Origin: Vibrio hippocampi
Lineage (GTDB): Bacteria; Pseudomonadota; Gammaproteobacteria; Enterobacterales; Vibrionaceae
NCBI RefSeq assembly: GCF_921292975.1
Contig: NZ_CAKLCM010000003.1
Span: 248,001-312,000 of the forward strand
Length of the DNA: 64,000 nt
Reading direction: 5' to 3'
Position numbers and translations under genes: made by a program. Below, piece after piece: positions 44,777 to 53,931 of the stretch (the first letter of the stretch is position 1; each line of letters opens with the position of its first letter). The notes under the pieces were generated by a model that saw only the letters and a list, made by a program, of their open reading frames with translations, had not been told where the DNA came from and made no database searches.

Positions 44777-46270
44777 ATGCTTGGGGCTGATAGCCTAAAC
44801 CTTGCCATGATGGTAGCGGAATCAGGAATCATTGATGCAGCAGTCAGAGATGTGGTTATGCAAGCCGATTTATTGTCGGTCGGTAGTGACGAGGGCGTAA
44901 AGAAAAGTGTCACTGAACATCTTTCCAAGTGGACCGAAAATGTAAAGCATCGCCTGATTCATTCCAATCACACCCACACATTGCAAGATGATTTAGACCA
45001 GTATCAAGAAGTGGTGTATCTCAGTGAAGACGAATTTGTGTACCAATTCGATACCATTCTTGCCAAGATCGACAGCGAATCGCCTTTCTACCAACAAGCC
45101 CATCAGTTAGCCGCGAGCAAAGACACCTTGCCAAACTCCATCTTCGCCCGTCAATTTTGTCGTTATTGGTATGACTGTCTCAAACAGGCAGTAGAAAGCG
45201 GTCAGCAGCAGACGCTTGATGAGCAAAAATCTAAGTTACTGAAAGAGCTATATAAACGAATTGAAACGCTGAAAGATATGGATCACCTGTCCGATACCGG
45301 TAAAGACGAGAGTTTGGGGCGTTTATGGGATCTGGCTGGGGGAAGCCTAACCAAACAAGATTGGAAACAGATCGAGCAATATTCGAATTACTTGGCGCAA
45401 CACTCTGAGCTCAATGATATCGCTAACCAATTGGGCCGCATGGCGAAAGAGGTCGATGCGCCGGAGTTAAATCGTGCGCAAGCCGAAAATCAGGTACAGG
45501 CTGAAGTACAAAGCGATTTTGCCACCGATGATATCGTCGGTATTCATGTCAGCAACGATATCAATAAGTTGCTCCCTAATGAGACCATGTATCTCGCATT
45601 TCCAGAGCTTGAGACTGTGTTCTATCAACATCTTGCAGAGAAGCGATTACTGACTTACAAAAGCGAAGGCAAGCAGCGTTCGATTCGTAAACTGCTCACT
45701 CCCACCCATAGCAGCGGAGAAGCAGACATTGAGCAGGGTCCGATTGTGATTGCCGTTGATGCATCCGGTTCCATGCAGGGGAGCCCAGAAAAATGCGCGA
45801 AAGCGATGGCGTATGCGTTGCTTAAGATTGCTGCGGAGCAGGATCGTGAATGTCAGCTTATTTTGTTCTCCTCAAGCTATGTGACTTATGACTTTACCAG
45901 TGATAACGGCTTAAAAGAGGCGAGTGATTTTCTCTCCTACACCTTCAAGGGAGGCACAGATTTTGGCAAATTGCTTTCCTATGCGGTGGATGCGATGTCT
46001 GAAGAGCGTTATATCAACGCAGACTTGATTGTGATTTCAGACTTTATTGCCCCAAGCCAAAGTGACGAAATCGTAGCAAAGGTCACTGCGCTACAAGGCA
46101 AATACAACCGTTTTCATTCACTCTGCTTATCGAAATATGGCAATCCAGAACTGATGAGCTTGTTCGATTGCCAGTGGCGTTACCATCCAAGTCTAATGGG
46201 TCGTATCGCACAAAGTCCCGCCAAAGGTTTCAACAAAGCAAAAAGTTTCTTTGCTCAGCAGTTTGGGTAA
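44777..46270 (+). CDS. viaA: VWA-domain protein ViaA
   Basis: 497 aa. The N-terminal two thirds are helical; the C-terminal von Willebrand A domain has an intact MIDAS: VIAVDASGSMQGSPEKCAK (DxSGS), the Thr in FKGGTDFGKLLSYA and the Asp in DLIVISDF. E. coli ViaA (483 aa) stimulates the AAA+ ATPase RavA and together they act on membrane lipids and respiratory enzymes and affect aminoglycoside sensitivity. The ravA homologue follows 68 bp downstream; in E. coli ravA comes first. Confidence 0.88.
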   Translation: MLGADSLNLAMMVAESGIIDAAVRDVVMQADLLSVGSDEGVKKSVTEHLSKWTENVKHRLIHSNHTHTLQDDLDQYQEVVYLSEDEFVYQFDTILAKIDSESPFYQQAHQLAASKDTLPNSIFARQFCRYWYDCLKQAVESGQQQTLDEQKSKLLKELYKRIETLKDMDHLSDTGKDESLGRLWDLAGGSLTKQDWKQIEQYSNYLAQHSELNDIANQLGRMAKEVDAPELNRAQAENQVQAEVQSDFATDDIVGIHVSNDINKLLPNETMYLAFPELETVFYQHLAEKRLLTYKSEGKQRSIRKLLTPTHSSGEADIEQGPIVIAVDASGSMQGSPEKCAKAMAYALLKIAAEQDRECQLILFSSSYVTYDFTSDNGLKEASDFLSYTFKGGTDFGKLLSYAVDAMSEERYINADLIVISDFIAPSQSDEIVAKVTALQGKYNRFHSLCLSKYGNPELMSLFDCQWRYHPSLMGRIAQSPAKGFNKAKSFFAQQFG

Positions 46271-46338
46271 TAAAACAAGATAGGCTAGAGTGAACAATCC
46301 AATCACGTCGACCGTGCGGTTAATACAAAGGAATTACA

Positions 46339-47994
46339 ATGATCAAACCCACCATGGTGTCTCACGCGAATAAAGCATTGCTCGCTGAACGTATTAACAA
46401 ACTGGCAGCCGCGCTCTCCGATGGCGTTTATGAGCGCCAAGAAACCATCAAGTTGTGTTTGTTAGCGGCGTTATCTGGCGAAAGTGTTTTCTTATTAGGT
46501 CCTCCGGGGATCGCTAAAAGTCTGATTGCCAAACGCCTGATCCAAGCGTTTGATAGCCATAGCTACTTCGAGTATCTGATGACGCGCTTTTCGACACCCG
46601 AAGAGGTGTTTGGACCATTAAGCATCCAAGAACTCAAAGACAATGGTCGTTACCTGCGCTTAACCGATGGCTATTTGCCAACGGCTCAGGTGGTGTTTCT
46701 GGATGAGATCTGGAAAGCGGGTCCCGCCATTCTCAATACCTTATTAACCGTAGTGAACGAAAAAACCTTCAAAAACGGCAGTGATGTTGAGCGCGTGCCG
46801 ATGCGTCTGTTGATCTCCGCATCGAATGAATTGCCTGATGAAGACAGTGGTCTTGATGCTTTGTATGATCGAATGTTGGTGCGAGTGTTCGTGAATCGCA
46901 TCCAGAACAAACAGAACTTTAAGTCCATGTTGACCGTAGGCACTCCCCTTGAGGCGAAAATCCCTGACGGTTTGGCGATTACCGATGAAGAGTATCACCA
47001 GTGGCAACAAGAGCTTGAGGACGTTGCTTTACCTGATGACGTGTTCGACAAGCTTTATCACCTCAAAACCATGCTTGAGAATGCCGCGGAGCATCACCAC
47101 CTAGCGGAGTCTGAACTGTATGTTTCTGATAGACGCTGGAAGAAAGCGGTCAAACTGCTTAAGGCGAGCGCCTTCTTTAATGGGCGTGATGCGGTCAATC
47201 CGCTCGATCTCTTACTGTTGCAGGACTGTCTCTGGAACAGCCCGGAATCATTAGAGATCATCACTAACGCGCTAAAAGAATTTGCCCTCAATCATGCATT
47301 TGATCAGCAAGACGTCTCGATGTCGATCGAACGCATCAAAGAAGATATGCGAGATATTCAAGACGAGATAGAAACCGAGTTAGCGATTTCTCTTTCTATG
47401 GAAGCTGGGACAGGTTTAAGACGCAAAGATACTTATCAGTATAATTTAAGCCATGCTAAAACCTATAAAGTTGGGACCGCCGGGAATCTAATTAAGCTAG
47501 TGCTGCTGCAAAGCAATATGTCGGTTTCAGAAAATGAAAAGGGCGATAGCCGTTGGGTTTATGTTGCCAAGGACGAACTGAGTCGAGCGATTAAAGAGGG
47601 CGGGAGTGATGTTTATGGTTATGTTAATCACAACACGCATCTATGCCGTTTACGGGTTGAGGTCGATGCTAATCATCAACTCGCCGTCAAAGACATTGCC
47701 AATCGTTCGGTATTGGCAACACTAGTATCGACACAGAGCGTCGCCGCCGACAAGCGACAAGCCTGGGCGCAAACTGCCAATACTTTGGTGGCACAGTTAG
47801 AAGAGACAGAGCACCATTTACGCTTGGTACGTTCTAAGTTTCACGCTGCCTTGCCTCACGGTTTTATCCGCGCTGACTTACCCACCGAGATGGAAATGAG
47901 CCTTTCTCAAGTAGCGAGCTATTTAGACAATACCATCGAAGAAGCGAAGAAATCAGCGGCAAGAATTAGCGAGTTTGAGACAAGCTTTCTGTAG
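46339..47994 (+). CDS. ravA: MoxR-type AAA+ ATPase RavA
   Basis: 551 aa. AAA+ core in the first 310 residues: Walker A FLLGPPGIAKSLIAKRL, Walker B AQVVFLDEIWKAGPAILNTLL, sensor 1 RLLISASNELPDE, arginine-finger region DALYDRMLVRVF. The C-terminal half should form the LARA discoidal and triple-helical domains that bind LdcI in E. coli (RavA is 498 aa). A coiled-coil-like segment (about 325-350) follows the core. Shine-Dalgarno AAAGGAA. Pairs with ViaA as chaperone and adaptor. Confidence 0.88.
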   Translation: MIKPTMVSHANKALLAERINKLAAALSDGVYERQETIKLCLLAALSGESVFLLGPPGIAKSLIAKRLIQAFDSHSYFEYLMTRFSTPEEVFGPLSIQELKDNGRYLRLTDGYLPTAQVVFLDEIWKAGPAILNTLLTVVNEKTFKNGSDVERVPMRLLISASNELPDEDSGLDALYDRMLVRVFVNRIQNKQNFKSMLTVGTPLEAKIPDGLAITDEEYHQWQQELEDVALPDDVFDKLYHLKTMLENAAEHHHLAESELYVSDRRWKKAVKLLKASAFFNGRDAVNPLDLLLLQDCLWNSPESLEIITNALKEFALNHAFDQQDVSMSIERIKEDMRDIQDEIETELAISLSMEAGTGLRRKDTYQYNLSHAKTYKVGTAGNLIKLVLLQSNMSVSENEKGDSRWVYVAKDELSRAIKEGGSDVYGYVNHNTHLCRLRVEVDANHQLAVKDIANRSVLATLVSTQSVAADKRQAWAQTANTLVAQLEETEHHLRLVRSKFHAALPHGFIRADLPTEMEMSLSQVASYLDNTIEEAKKSAARISEFETSFL

Positions 47995-48092
47995 TGGAAT
48001 GTCAGCGTTGTTGAAAAAATAACAAAAGCGTTTGAATGATAAACACATTGCGGCATTTATCGTCAAACAGGTCTGTTTTCTTATTTTTTTGT

Positions 48093-48120
48093 TTGACTAA
48101 TTTTCTCTAACCGTTAAAGT
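48093..48120 (+). promoter_or_regulatory. Promoter of the tRNA cluster
   Basis: TTGACT (48093-48098) and TAAAGT (48115-48120) with a 16-bp spacer, followed by a GC-rich discriminator gcgccg, as expected for stringently controlled stable RNA genes. Confidence 0.5.
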
Positions 48121-48168
48121 AAGCGCCGAACACAACAACGAGCCTCTCGTTAACGTGTTGAAAAATAA

Positions 48169-48242
48169 GGCGCCTTGGCAGAGTGGCTATGCAGCGGATT
48201 GCAAATCCGTGGACCTCGGTTCGACTCCGGGAGGCGCCTCCA
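48169..48242 (+). tRNA. tRNA-Cys (GCA)
   Basis: 74 nt. Acceptor GGCGCCT pairs with AGGCGCC, anticodon loop TTGCAAA with GCA, T loop TTCGACT, encoded CCA. Fully canonical. Confidence 0.97.
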
Positions 48243-48260
48243 TTCTCTCTTCGAGAATTT

Positions 48261-48350
48261 GCGACACTAGCTCAGTTGGTAGAGCGCAACCTTGCCAAGG
48301 TTGAGGTCACGCCTTAAGCCTTGAAATTAGGAACCTCGTGTGTCGCTCCA
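48261..48350 (+). tRNA. tRNA-Gly (GCC) with disrupted T arm, probably a pseudo-tRNA
   Basis: Acceptor GCGACAC/GTGTCGC, D arm (CTCAGTTGGTAGAG), anticodon arm CAACC-TTGCCAA-GGTTG (GCC) and terminal CCA are all normal. But between the 5' T-stem bases ACG and the 3' side GAACCTCGT there are 19 nt (ccttaagccttgaaattag) where about 5 nt (AGTTC) are expected. The gene is 90 nt, not 76, lacks the TTC of the T loop and two T-stem pairs. The product is unlikely to fold as a tRNA. Confidence 0.85.
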
Positions 48351-48412
48351 AATATAAAGATATGGCGAAAGCGGTATCCAAGATGGTGTCTCCATCGCAA
48401 CAAGTTTTGCGT

Positions 48413-48499
48413 GCCCTGGTGGTGGAATTGGTAGACACAAGGGATTTAAAATCCCTCGGCGTTCGCGCTGTGCCGGTTCAAGTCCGGCCCGGGGCACCA
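48413..48499 (+). tRNA. tRNA-Leu (TAA)
   Basis: 87 nt class II tRNA. Acceptor GCCCTGG / CCGGGGC, anticodon loop TTTAAAA with TAA, long variable arm, T loop TTCAAGT, encoded CCA. Confidence 0.96.
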
Positions 48500-48507
48500 T
48501 CTCTTCA

Positions 48508-48537
48508 AGCTCTCAACTTAGGTTGGGAGCTTTTTTT
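48508..48537 (+). terminator. Rho-independent terminator of the tRNA cluster
   Basis: Stem AGCTCTCAAC / GTTGGGAGCT, loop TTAG, then seven T. Confidence 0.92.
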
Positions 48538-48747
48538 GTTTTCTGGATTTGATAAAATATCCTCGCTTGCCAGTGCTGATAGAATCTTTCGCCGTCCTGT
48601 TCTACATTTCTATACCAATTGTCCCATTTCATCGAAAAAACAGCGCGATTTTGCTCTGTCTATTGCTGCGATTTAATCACTACTCCAGCTAATCCCTTAT
48701 TCCTCAAAGAAGTAACCCTTTAGGGTTATCCGAAAAAAAATTATATG

Positions 48748-48760
48748 GTGCGCGACGCAC
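48748..48760. promoter_or_regulatory. Candidate upstream activator site of the nitrate transporter operon
   Basis: GTGCG-CGA-CGCAC, a perfect 5-3-5 palindrome about 75 bp upstream of the sigma-54-type promoter, resembling the GC-rich dyads bound by NtrC-type enhancers. Confidence 0.4.
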
Positions 48761-48833
48761 TATTAACATGCACGCTCATTGAGCATCGCTTTTTAGTTAA
48801 TCCTAACCTTATGTATTTAATGACTTTTTCAAG

Positions 48834-48850
48834 TTGGCACGTTTGTTGGA
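48834..48850 (+). promoter_or_regulatory. Sigma-54-type promoter of the nitrate transporter operon
   Basis: TTGGCACG-N4-TTGGA: the -24 element is perfect and the -12 element has TTGG where TTGC is usual. It lies 113 bp before the substrate-binding protein gene. Fits nitrogen control through RpoN. Confidence 0.6.
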
Positions 48851-48962
48851 TTGTAACTAGCAATCGTTAAGTGTTACCAGTTGTTATTTTTAAGGTTACA
48901 AGAATGAAAAGGTGAGTTATCCGCACTGATTCATAGATAACCGCCCCAAAAGGAGAAAGCGA

Positions 48963-50336
48963 ATGAAATGGAAATCAACTATCAAAGCATCGGCGGCTTG
49001 TATCGCGCTATCATCCTCTCTTTATATGCCAGCGGCATTGGCAGAGTTGGGTGAGCCTGAGCTAGAGGATCTCAAGTTTGGTTTTATTAAGCTCACAGAT
49101 ATGGCGCCACTCGCAGTCGCTTATGAAAAAGGTTTCTTTGAAGATGAAGGTCTTTACGTCACCTTGGAAGCGCAGGCGAACTGGAAGGTTCTGCTTGACC
49201 GAGTGATCGACGGTGAATTGCAAGGTGCGCACATGCTCGCGGGTCAGCCATTAGGCGCGACGGTTGGTATTGGTACCAAAGCGGAAATCATTACCGCGTT
49301 TAGTATGGACCTGAACGGCAACGCAATCACGGTATCAAATGATACGTGGGAGCAGATGAAGCCGCACATTCCAAAGCAAGCAGATGGTAAACCAGTTCAC
49401 CCTATCAAGGCGGACGCACTTAAGCCGGTGGTAGAAAGTTACCTAGATGAAGGTAAGCCATTTAACATGGGAATGGTATTCCCAGTTTCCACGCACAACT
49501 ATGAGTTGCGTTATTGGTTAGCCGCGGGTGGCATTCACCCAGGTTATTACGCACCTAAATCTGGCGACAACAGTGGTCAGGTTGATGCTGATGTTCTACT
49601 CAGTGTTACCCCTCCACCACAAATGCCAGCCACAATGGAAGCGGGCACTATCAAGGGCTACTGTGTGGGTGAACCGTGGAACCAGCAAGCGGTATTTAAA
49701 GGTATTGGTACGCCAGTCGTGACTGACTACGAGATCTGGAAAAACAACCCAGAGAAAGTATTTGGTGTATCTAAAGAATGGGCTGAGAAATACCCGAATA
49801 CGCATATCCGTGTTGTGAAAGCCTTGATTCGTGCGGCGCACTGGTTAGATGAAAACAACAACGCTAACCGTCCAGAAGCAGTGAAAATCTTAGCTAAGAG
49901 CCAATACGTTGGTGCTGATTATGAAGTAATTGCTAACTCTATGACAGGTACATTTGAGTACGAAAAAGGCGACAAACGTGATGTGCCAGATTTCAACGTA
50001 TTCTTCCGTCATAACGCGACTTACCCATACTACAGTGATGCGATCTGGTATTTAACTCAGATGCGTCGTTGGGGTCAGTTACCAGAAGCTCAATCCGATG
50101 AATGGTACATGGACGTGGCGAAAGAAGTTTATCGTCCAGACATCTATAAGCAGGCTGCAGAAGCGCTTGTTTCAGATGGCGTATTAACCAGCAAGGACTT
50201 CCCAGACTTTAAGTCAGAAGATGGCTTTAGAGCGCCACAGACTCACTTCATTGATGACATCGTTTATGACGGTCGTGAGCCTAACGCGTATATAGAGAAA
50301 TTCTCAATCGGTCTTAAAGGAAAAGACAAAGTTTAG
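48963..50336 (+). CDS. Nitrate-type ABC transporter substrate-binding protein (NrtA/CmpA family)
   Basis: 457 aa. Sec signal peptide ([27 protein letters not shown]), then [63 protein letters not shown], the NrtA ligand-binding opening, and [17 protein letters not shown]. Binds nitrate (possibly nitrite or cyanate) in the periplasm. The lipobox of cyanobacterial NrtA is absent, so this protein should be soluble. Strong Shine-Dalgarno AAAGGAG. First gene of a three-gene operon. Confidence 0.9.
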   Translation: MKWKSTIKASAACIALSSSLYMPAALAELGEPELEDLKFGFIKLTDMAPLAVAYEKGFFEDEGLYVTLEAQANWKVLLDRVIDGELQGAHMLAGQPLGATVGIGTKAEIITAFSMDLNGNAITVSNDTWEQMKPHIPKQADGKPVHPIKADALKPVVESYLDEGKPFNMGMVFPVSTHNYELRYWLAAGGIHPGYYAPKSGDNSGQVDADVLLSVTPPPQMPATMEAGTIKGYCVGEPWNQQAVFKGIGTPVVTDYEIWKNNPEKVFGVSKEWAEKYPNTHIRVVKALIRAAHWLDENNNANRPEAVKILAKSQYVGADYEVIANSMTGTFEYEKGDKRDVPDFNVFFRHNATYPYYSDAIWYLTQMRRWGQLPEAQSDEWYMDVAKEVYRPDIYKQAAEALVSDGVLTSKDFPDFKSEDGFRAPQTHFIDDIVYDGREPNAYIEKFSIGLKGKDKV

Positions 50337-50399
50337 GACGCTGTGCGCAGTAGCCGCTGGGCTGCTGCGCTCGCTACAGGGAAGTAACAGGAGTAACTT

Positions 50400-51368
50400 A
50401 TGTCGAGTAATGTCATTTCGTTAATGCCCAGTCGAAAGATTGTGGTTAACAAAAGCAAAATTATCTTTTTTCCTATCATCGGTATTTTGGTGTTTCTTAT
50501 GTTTTGGCACTTAAGTGCAAAACAAGTCGAGACATCACTGGGTACGCTGCCAGGCCCAGTTCAAACCTTCCAGCAATTCAGTAACTTAGTTTCTGAGCAC
50601 TGGGAAGAAAGGGAGAAAGAAGAGAAATTTATCGAAAGGCAAGAGAAGCGTAATGCGGCTAAATTGGCGAAAAACCCAGATGCAAAGGTAAAAATTCGCC
50701 CTTATACAGGTAAACCTACCTTTTTTGACCAGATAGTGACCAGTCTCTTTACCGTAGCTTGCGGATTTTTATTAGCGACGCTGATCGCGGTGCCGCTCGG
50801 TATTGTGCTTGGCCTCAACAACGGTGCGTACCAAGCCTTTAACCCTATTATCCAATTGTTAAAACCGGTCTCACCACTGGCGTGGCTACCGATTGTCACC
50901 ATGGTGGTCAGTGCAACTTATGTCAGTGATGACCCGATGTTTGCTAAATCGTTTGTTAACTCACTGCTGACCGTTGCTCTGTGTAGCCTGTGGCCAACGC
51001 TGATTAACACCGCAGTAGGTGTGACCAGTGTCGACAAAGACCTGATCAATGTGAGTAAAGTATTGCAGCTTTCTTGGTGGCAACATATCCGGACTATCGT
51101 GCTGCCGTCAGCGATTCCGATGATCTTTACCGGTCTACGTCTATCATTAGGTATTGCTTGGATGGTGCTGATTGCGGCAGAGATGCTGGCGCAAAACCCC
51201 GGTCTTGGTAAATTTGTTTGGGATGAATTCCAAAACGGTAGCTCTGCTTCGCTTGGTCGAATCATGGTGGCGGTCATTACTATCGGTTTCGTTGGTCTAC
51301 TGCTAGATCGTGGCATGTTACAACTACAGAAGTGGTTGTCTTGGAATAAACAACAAGCGTTGCGTTAA
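50400..51368 (+). CDS. Nitrate ABC transporter permease (NrtB family)
   Basis: 322 aa, about six helices, with the EAA-like loop ...LNVSKVLQLSWWQHIRTIVLPSAIPMIFTGLRLSLGIAWMVLIAAEML (as blocks VSKVLQLSWWQHIRTIVLPS and GLRLSLGIAWMVLIAAEML). Between the first and second helices sits a highly charged insert (about residues 62-105, rich in Glu, Lys and Arg), longer than in cyanobacterial NrtB. Couples to the ATPase encoded next. Confidence 0.9.
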   Translation: MSSNVISLMPSRKIVVNKSKIIFFPIIGILVFLMFWHLSAKQVETSLGTLPGPVQTFQQFSNLVSEHWEEREKEEKFIERQEKRNAAKLAKNPDAKVKIRPYTGKPTFFDQIVTSLFTVACGFLLATLIAVPLGIVLGLNNGAYQAFNPIIQLLKPVSPLAWLPIVTMVVSATYVSDDPMFAKSFVNSLLTVALCSLWPTLINTAVGVTSVDKDLINVSKVLQLSWWQHIRTIVLPSAIPMIFTGLRLSLGIAWMVLIAAEMLAQNPGLGKFVWDEFQNGSSASLGRIMVAVITIGFVGLLLDRGMLQLQKWLSWNKQQALR

Positions 51369-51378
51369 GGAGAACATT

Positions 51379-52221
51379 ATGTCTAAACCATTACTCGATT
51401 TAACCCAGTTAGGGATGCGTTTTCCAACGCCAAACGGTGAGTTTATTGCGCTTAAAAATGTCAATTTTCAGATAGAAGAAGGGGAGTTTATTTCTCTGAT
51501 TGGTCACTCGGGCTGTGGTAAGTCAACGGTTTTGAACTTGGTCGCTGGCTTACATCTTCCTACCGATGGTGGTGTTATTGTGGATGGTCGCGAGGTCGCA
51601 GGTCCGGGACCTGATAGAGCCGTCGTGTTCCAGAACCACTCTCTTTTGCCTTGGCTGACCGTGTATGAAAACGTGGAATTAGCCGTTAAACAGATTGCGA
51701 AAGGTAAGGGTAAGCATTGGGTTCGAGAGCAAGTGCATCACTACCTTGACCTGATTCAGATGTCGCACGCTTCGGATAAGAAACCTGACGAGATCTCCGG
51801 TGGTATGAAGCAGCGTGTGGGGATCGCCCGCGCGTTAGCACTACAACCCAAAGTATTGCTAATGGATGAACCGTTTGGGGCGCTGGATGCCCTGACCCGA
51901 GCCCACTTACAAGACTCGTTAATGCGTATTCAAGCGGAATTGAAAAATACGGTCATCATGATTACCCACGATGTGGATGAAGCGGTACTGCTATCCGATA
52001 AGATCGTTATGATGACCAATGGTCCTGCTGCAACGATTGGTGAGGTCTTAGACATTAACCTCCCTCGCCCCCGTGACCGCGTTGCGTTAGCTGAAAACAG
52101 TGAGTATCAGAAGTGTCGCCAAGCGGTTCTGAAATTCCTGTACGAGAAACAGTCTAAGCCGGAACCTGTCGTAGAAAAAAAGGCAGAGACCACGGAGGTT
52201 AAGGAAGTGAAGACGGCTTGA
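51379..52221 (+). CDS. Nitrate ABC transporter ATP-binding protein (NrtD family)
   Basis: 280 aa ATPase. Walker A LIGHSGCGKSTVLNL, Q loop VFQNHSLLPWLTVYENV, signature DEISGGMKQRVGIARALALQP, Walker B VLLMDEPFGALDALTR, H loop MITHDVDEAV. It lacks the NrtA-like regulatory domain of NrtC. A short charged tail follows residue 255. AAGGAG precedes the ATG at 51379, 10 bp after the permease; the longer open frame is not used. Confidence 0.93.
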   Translation: MSKPLLDLTQLGMRFPTPNGEFIALKNVNFQIEEGEFISLIGHSGCGKSTVLNLVAGLHLPTDGGVIVDGREVAGPGPDRAVVFQNHSLLPWLTVYENVELAVKQIAKGKGKHWVREQVHHYLDLIQMSHASDKKPDEISGGMKQRVGIARALALQPKVLLMDEPFGALDALTRAHLQDSLMRIQAELKNTVIMITHDVDEAVLLSDKIVMMTNGPAATIGEVLDINLPRPRDRVALAENSEYQKCRQAVLKFLYEKQSKPEPVVEKKAETTEVKEVKTA

Positions 52222-52243
52222 GTTTGAGCTTTGTTGGATGATG

Positions 52244-52276
52244 AGCCCTGAGATGGAATATCTTGGGGCTTTTTTG
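52244..52276 (+). terminator. Rho-independent terminator of the nitrate transporter operon
   Basis: Stem AGCCCTGAGAT / ATCTTGGGGCT (two wobble pairs) followed by TTTTTT. Confidence 0.85.
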
Positions 52277-52340
52277 TTCAGGCGCACGGTCAATGCGAGT
52301 TTTCAATACTAAAAGTTATACGCGATGGTTCCAAGTTTAT
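52261..52340. repeat. Duplicated terminator-flank segment, copy 1
   Basis: From tcttggggctttttt to ggttccaagtt; aligns to 53916-53992, with 29 identical bp at the end (ctaaaagttatacgcgatgg and on). The two copies bracket the methyltransferase and RDD genes. Confidence 0.85.
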
Positions 52341-52596
52341 ACATAACACTGGCTGATTGAATTGGATAGTAAATAGCTGAGGGTTAAACTGTTTTAATTG
52401 AGAGCGCACTCATAACATCAAAGCCTCATTAGACATACTTTCTCTAAATATCAAATCTAACTTACGGTTTAAGTAATGATTTAGTGGTAACCTTGTTACC
52501 AACTAGGTGTTAGGTGTGAATTTCACTGGATGAATTTTGGAATTTATTTGCCTAGTGAGCCTTATGTTATAGGTGCGCGGCTCAAAAGAGGGAATT

Positions 52597-53217
52597 ATGG
52601 GTACATATTTTGATGGACAAGCGAGTAATTGGGATGAGTGTCCTTTAAAGCTTGAAAGAGCACAAATCACAGCAAATAAAATAAAGAAAATTGCCTTTCA
52701 TTCGCATGAAAGTATTGTTGATTTTGGGTGTGGGACTGGATTACTAGGATTGCAGTTTTATAACGAGTTTCAGCAGGTACACCTAGTCGACGCTTCATCA
52801 AAAATGTTGGATAAAGCAAAAGCTAAAATCGATGCGGCAAAGATTGATAATACAGAAATTCATAATATTTCAAGCATTTCTGAACTTAAATCAGAGCACT
52901 CAGTTATCATGACATTGATGACACTTCATCATATTGAAGATACCAAAGAGTTCTTATTCAATGCATTCAATAAGCTGGAGGAAAATGGTTGTTTAATTAT
53001 TGCTGACCTCTTTAAAGAAGATGGGGCGTTCCATAAGCACAACCCTAACTTTGTGGGTCACAATGGTTTCGATGTTGAACACTTAACCGAGCTTGCCAAG
53101 AATGTTGGTTTTTCGGTAGAACAATGCGGTAGATATTATGAAATTTGGCAGGAAAATTACGAAGGAATTAAAATAGAGTACCCATTGTTTTTGTTTGTCG
53201 CACGTAAAATTTCATAG
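52597..53217 (+). CDS. Class I SAM-dependent methyltransferase
   Basis: 206 aa. Motif I ESIVDFGCGTGLLGLQFY binds S-adenosylmethionine; QVHLVDASSKMLDKAKAKI is motif post I; HSVIMTLMTLHHIEDTKEFL and NGCLIIADLFKEDG follow. Resembles small-molecule methyltransferases of the UbiE/Bin3 type. Shine-Dalgarno GAGGG sets the start at MGTYFDGQASNWDE. AT-rich compared with neighbours and part of a duplicated-flank insert. Substrate unknown. Confidence 0.85.
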   Translation: MGTYFDGQASNWDECPLKLERAQITANKIKKIAFHSHESIVDFGCGTGLLGLQFYNEFQQVHLVDASSKMLDKAKAKIDAAKIDNTEIHNISSISELKSEHSVIMTLMTLHHIEDTKEFLFNAFNKLEENGCLIIADLFKEDGAFHKHNPNFVGHNGFDVEHLTELAKNVGFSVEQCGRYYEIWQENYEGIKIEYPLFLFVARKIS

Positions 53218-53402
53218 TAAATACTTAGGGTATAAAGATACTTTTAGAATTTTAATGAAGTTTTTTAGGTGCTTATTCTAACGAATTTCTGTCCATTCAA
53301 AAGGTATCTATCAAGTCGCTAGCTATTGAGCGGGTTGTAAGCACTGAAAGGTTCCGCTTATGTTGCGTTATAACTAATTAATAACTTTAACTGGAGTAGC
53401 AG

Positions 53403-53840
53403 ATGAAGATAAGGCGATTGATTGCTTATATTATAGATGTCATACCGATAACAATATTTGTGGCTGCATATTTTTGGTATTTCCAAGGTTTTGATGAAAC
53501 TTTTAGATTATTTATTGATAACCAGAAAGATATGGCTATCAGAGCAATGTTTCTAGAAGAAAGAAATTTAATAAGAAATGTCGCTTCAATTTTATGTCTT
53601 GTTTACTTTGTTATTTTTGAAGGGTCAAATACGAAGAATACCATAGGGAAGACAATTCTAAGAATTAGAGTTGAGGATATAGATGGCAATGAACTGACTT
53701 ATAGGCAGTCGTTTAAAAGAAACATAGCTAAGTTTCTGTCAATTTTGCCCTTTGGGTTGGGGCTGTTGTATCCATTATTTAATAAAGAGCGGCTATTCCT
53801 TCATGAAAGGCTTTCTAATACTCGTGTGAGGAAGTTATAA
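53403..53840 (+). CDS. RDD-family membrane protein
   Basis: 145 aa. RRLIAYIIDVIPITIFVAAYFWYF carries the Arg and Asp of the RDD signature, a second helix ILCLVYFVIFEGSNTKNTIGKTILRIRV with the conserved GKTILRIRV block, and FLSILPFGLGLLYPLFNKERLFLHERLSNTRV. Three helices. RDD proteins are of varied, mostly unknown function; some act in ion or solute transport. AT-rich; part of the same insert as the methyltransferase. Confidence 0.85.
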   Translation: MKIRRLIAYIIDVIPITIFVAAYFWYFQGFDETFRLFIDNQKDMAIRAMFLEERNLIRNVASILCLVYFVIFEGSNTKNTIGKTILRIRVEDIDGNELTYRQSFKRNIAKFLSILPFGLGLLYPLFNKERLFLHERLSNTRVRKL

Positions 53841-53898
53841 CAATACAATCAATGAACTGGTTAACTTTTGATATGTCAATCGTTACTGTTTGAGGAAC

Positions 53899-53931
53899 AG
53901 TCCCAAGGTGTAAAGTCTTGGGGCTTTTTTT
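53899..53931 (+). terminator. Rho-independent terminator (second copy)
   Basis: Stem AGTCCCAAG / CTTGGGGCT then seven T. Partly homologous to the terminator at 52244-52276. Confidence 0.85.

Noticed and set aside
52480..52596. Integron attC-like motifs (ggtgttaggtgtg, cttatgttatagg) before the methyltransferase
   Set aside because: Core-like heptamers are present, but no pairing R and L boxes with the stem of a VCR could be traced; cassette origin not supported beyond a hint.
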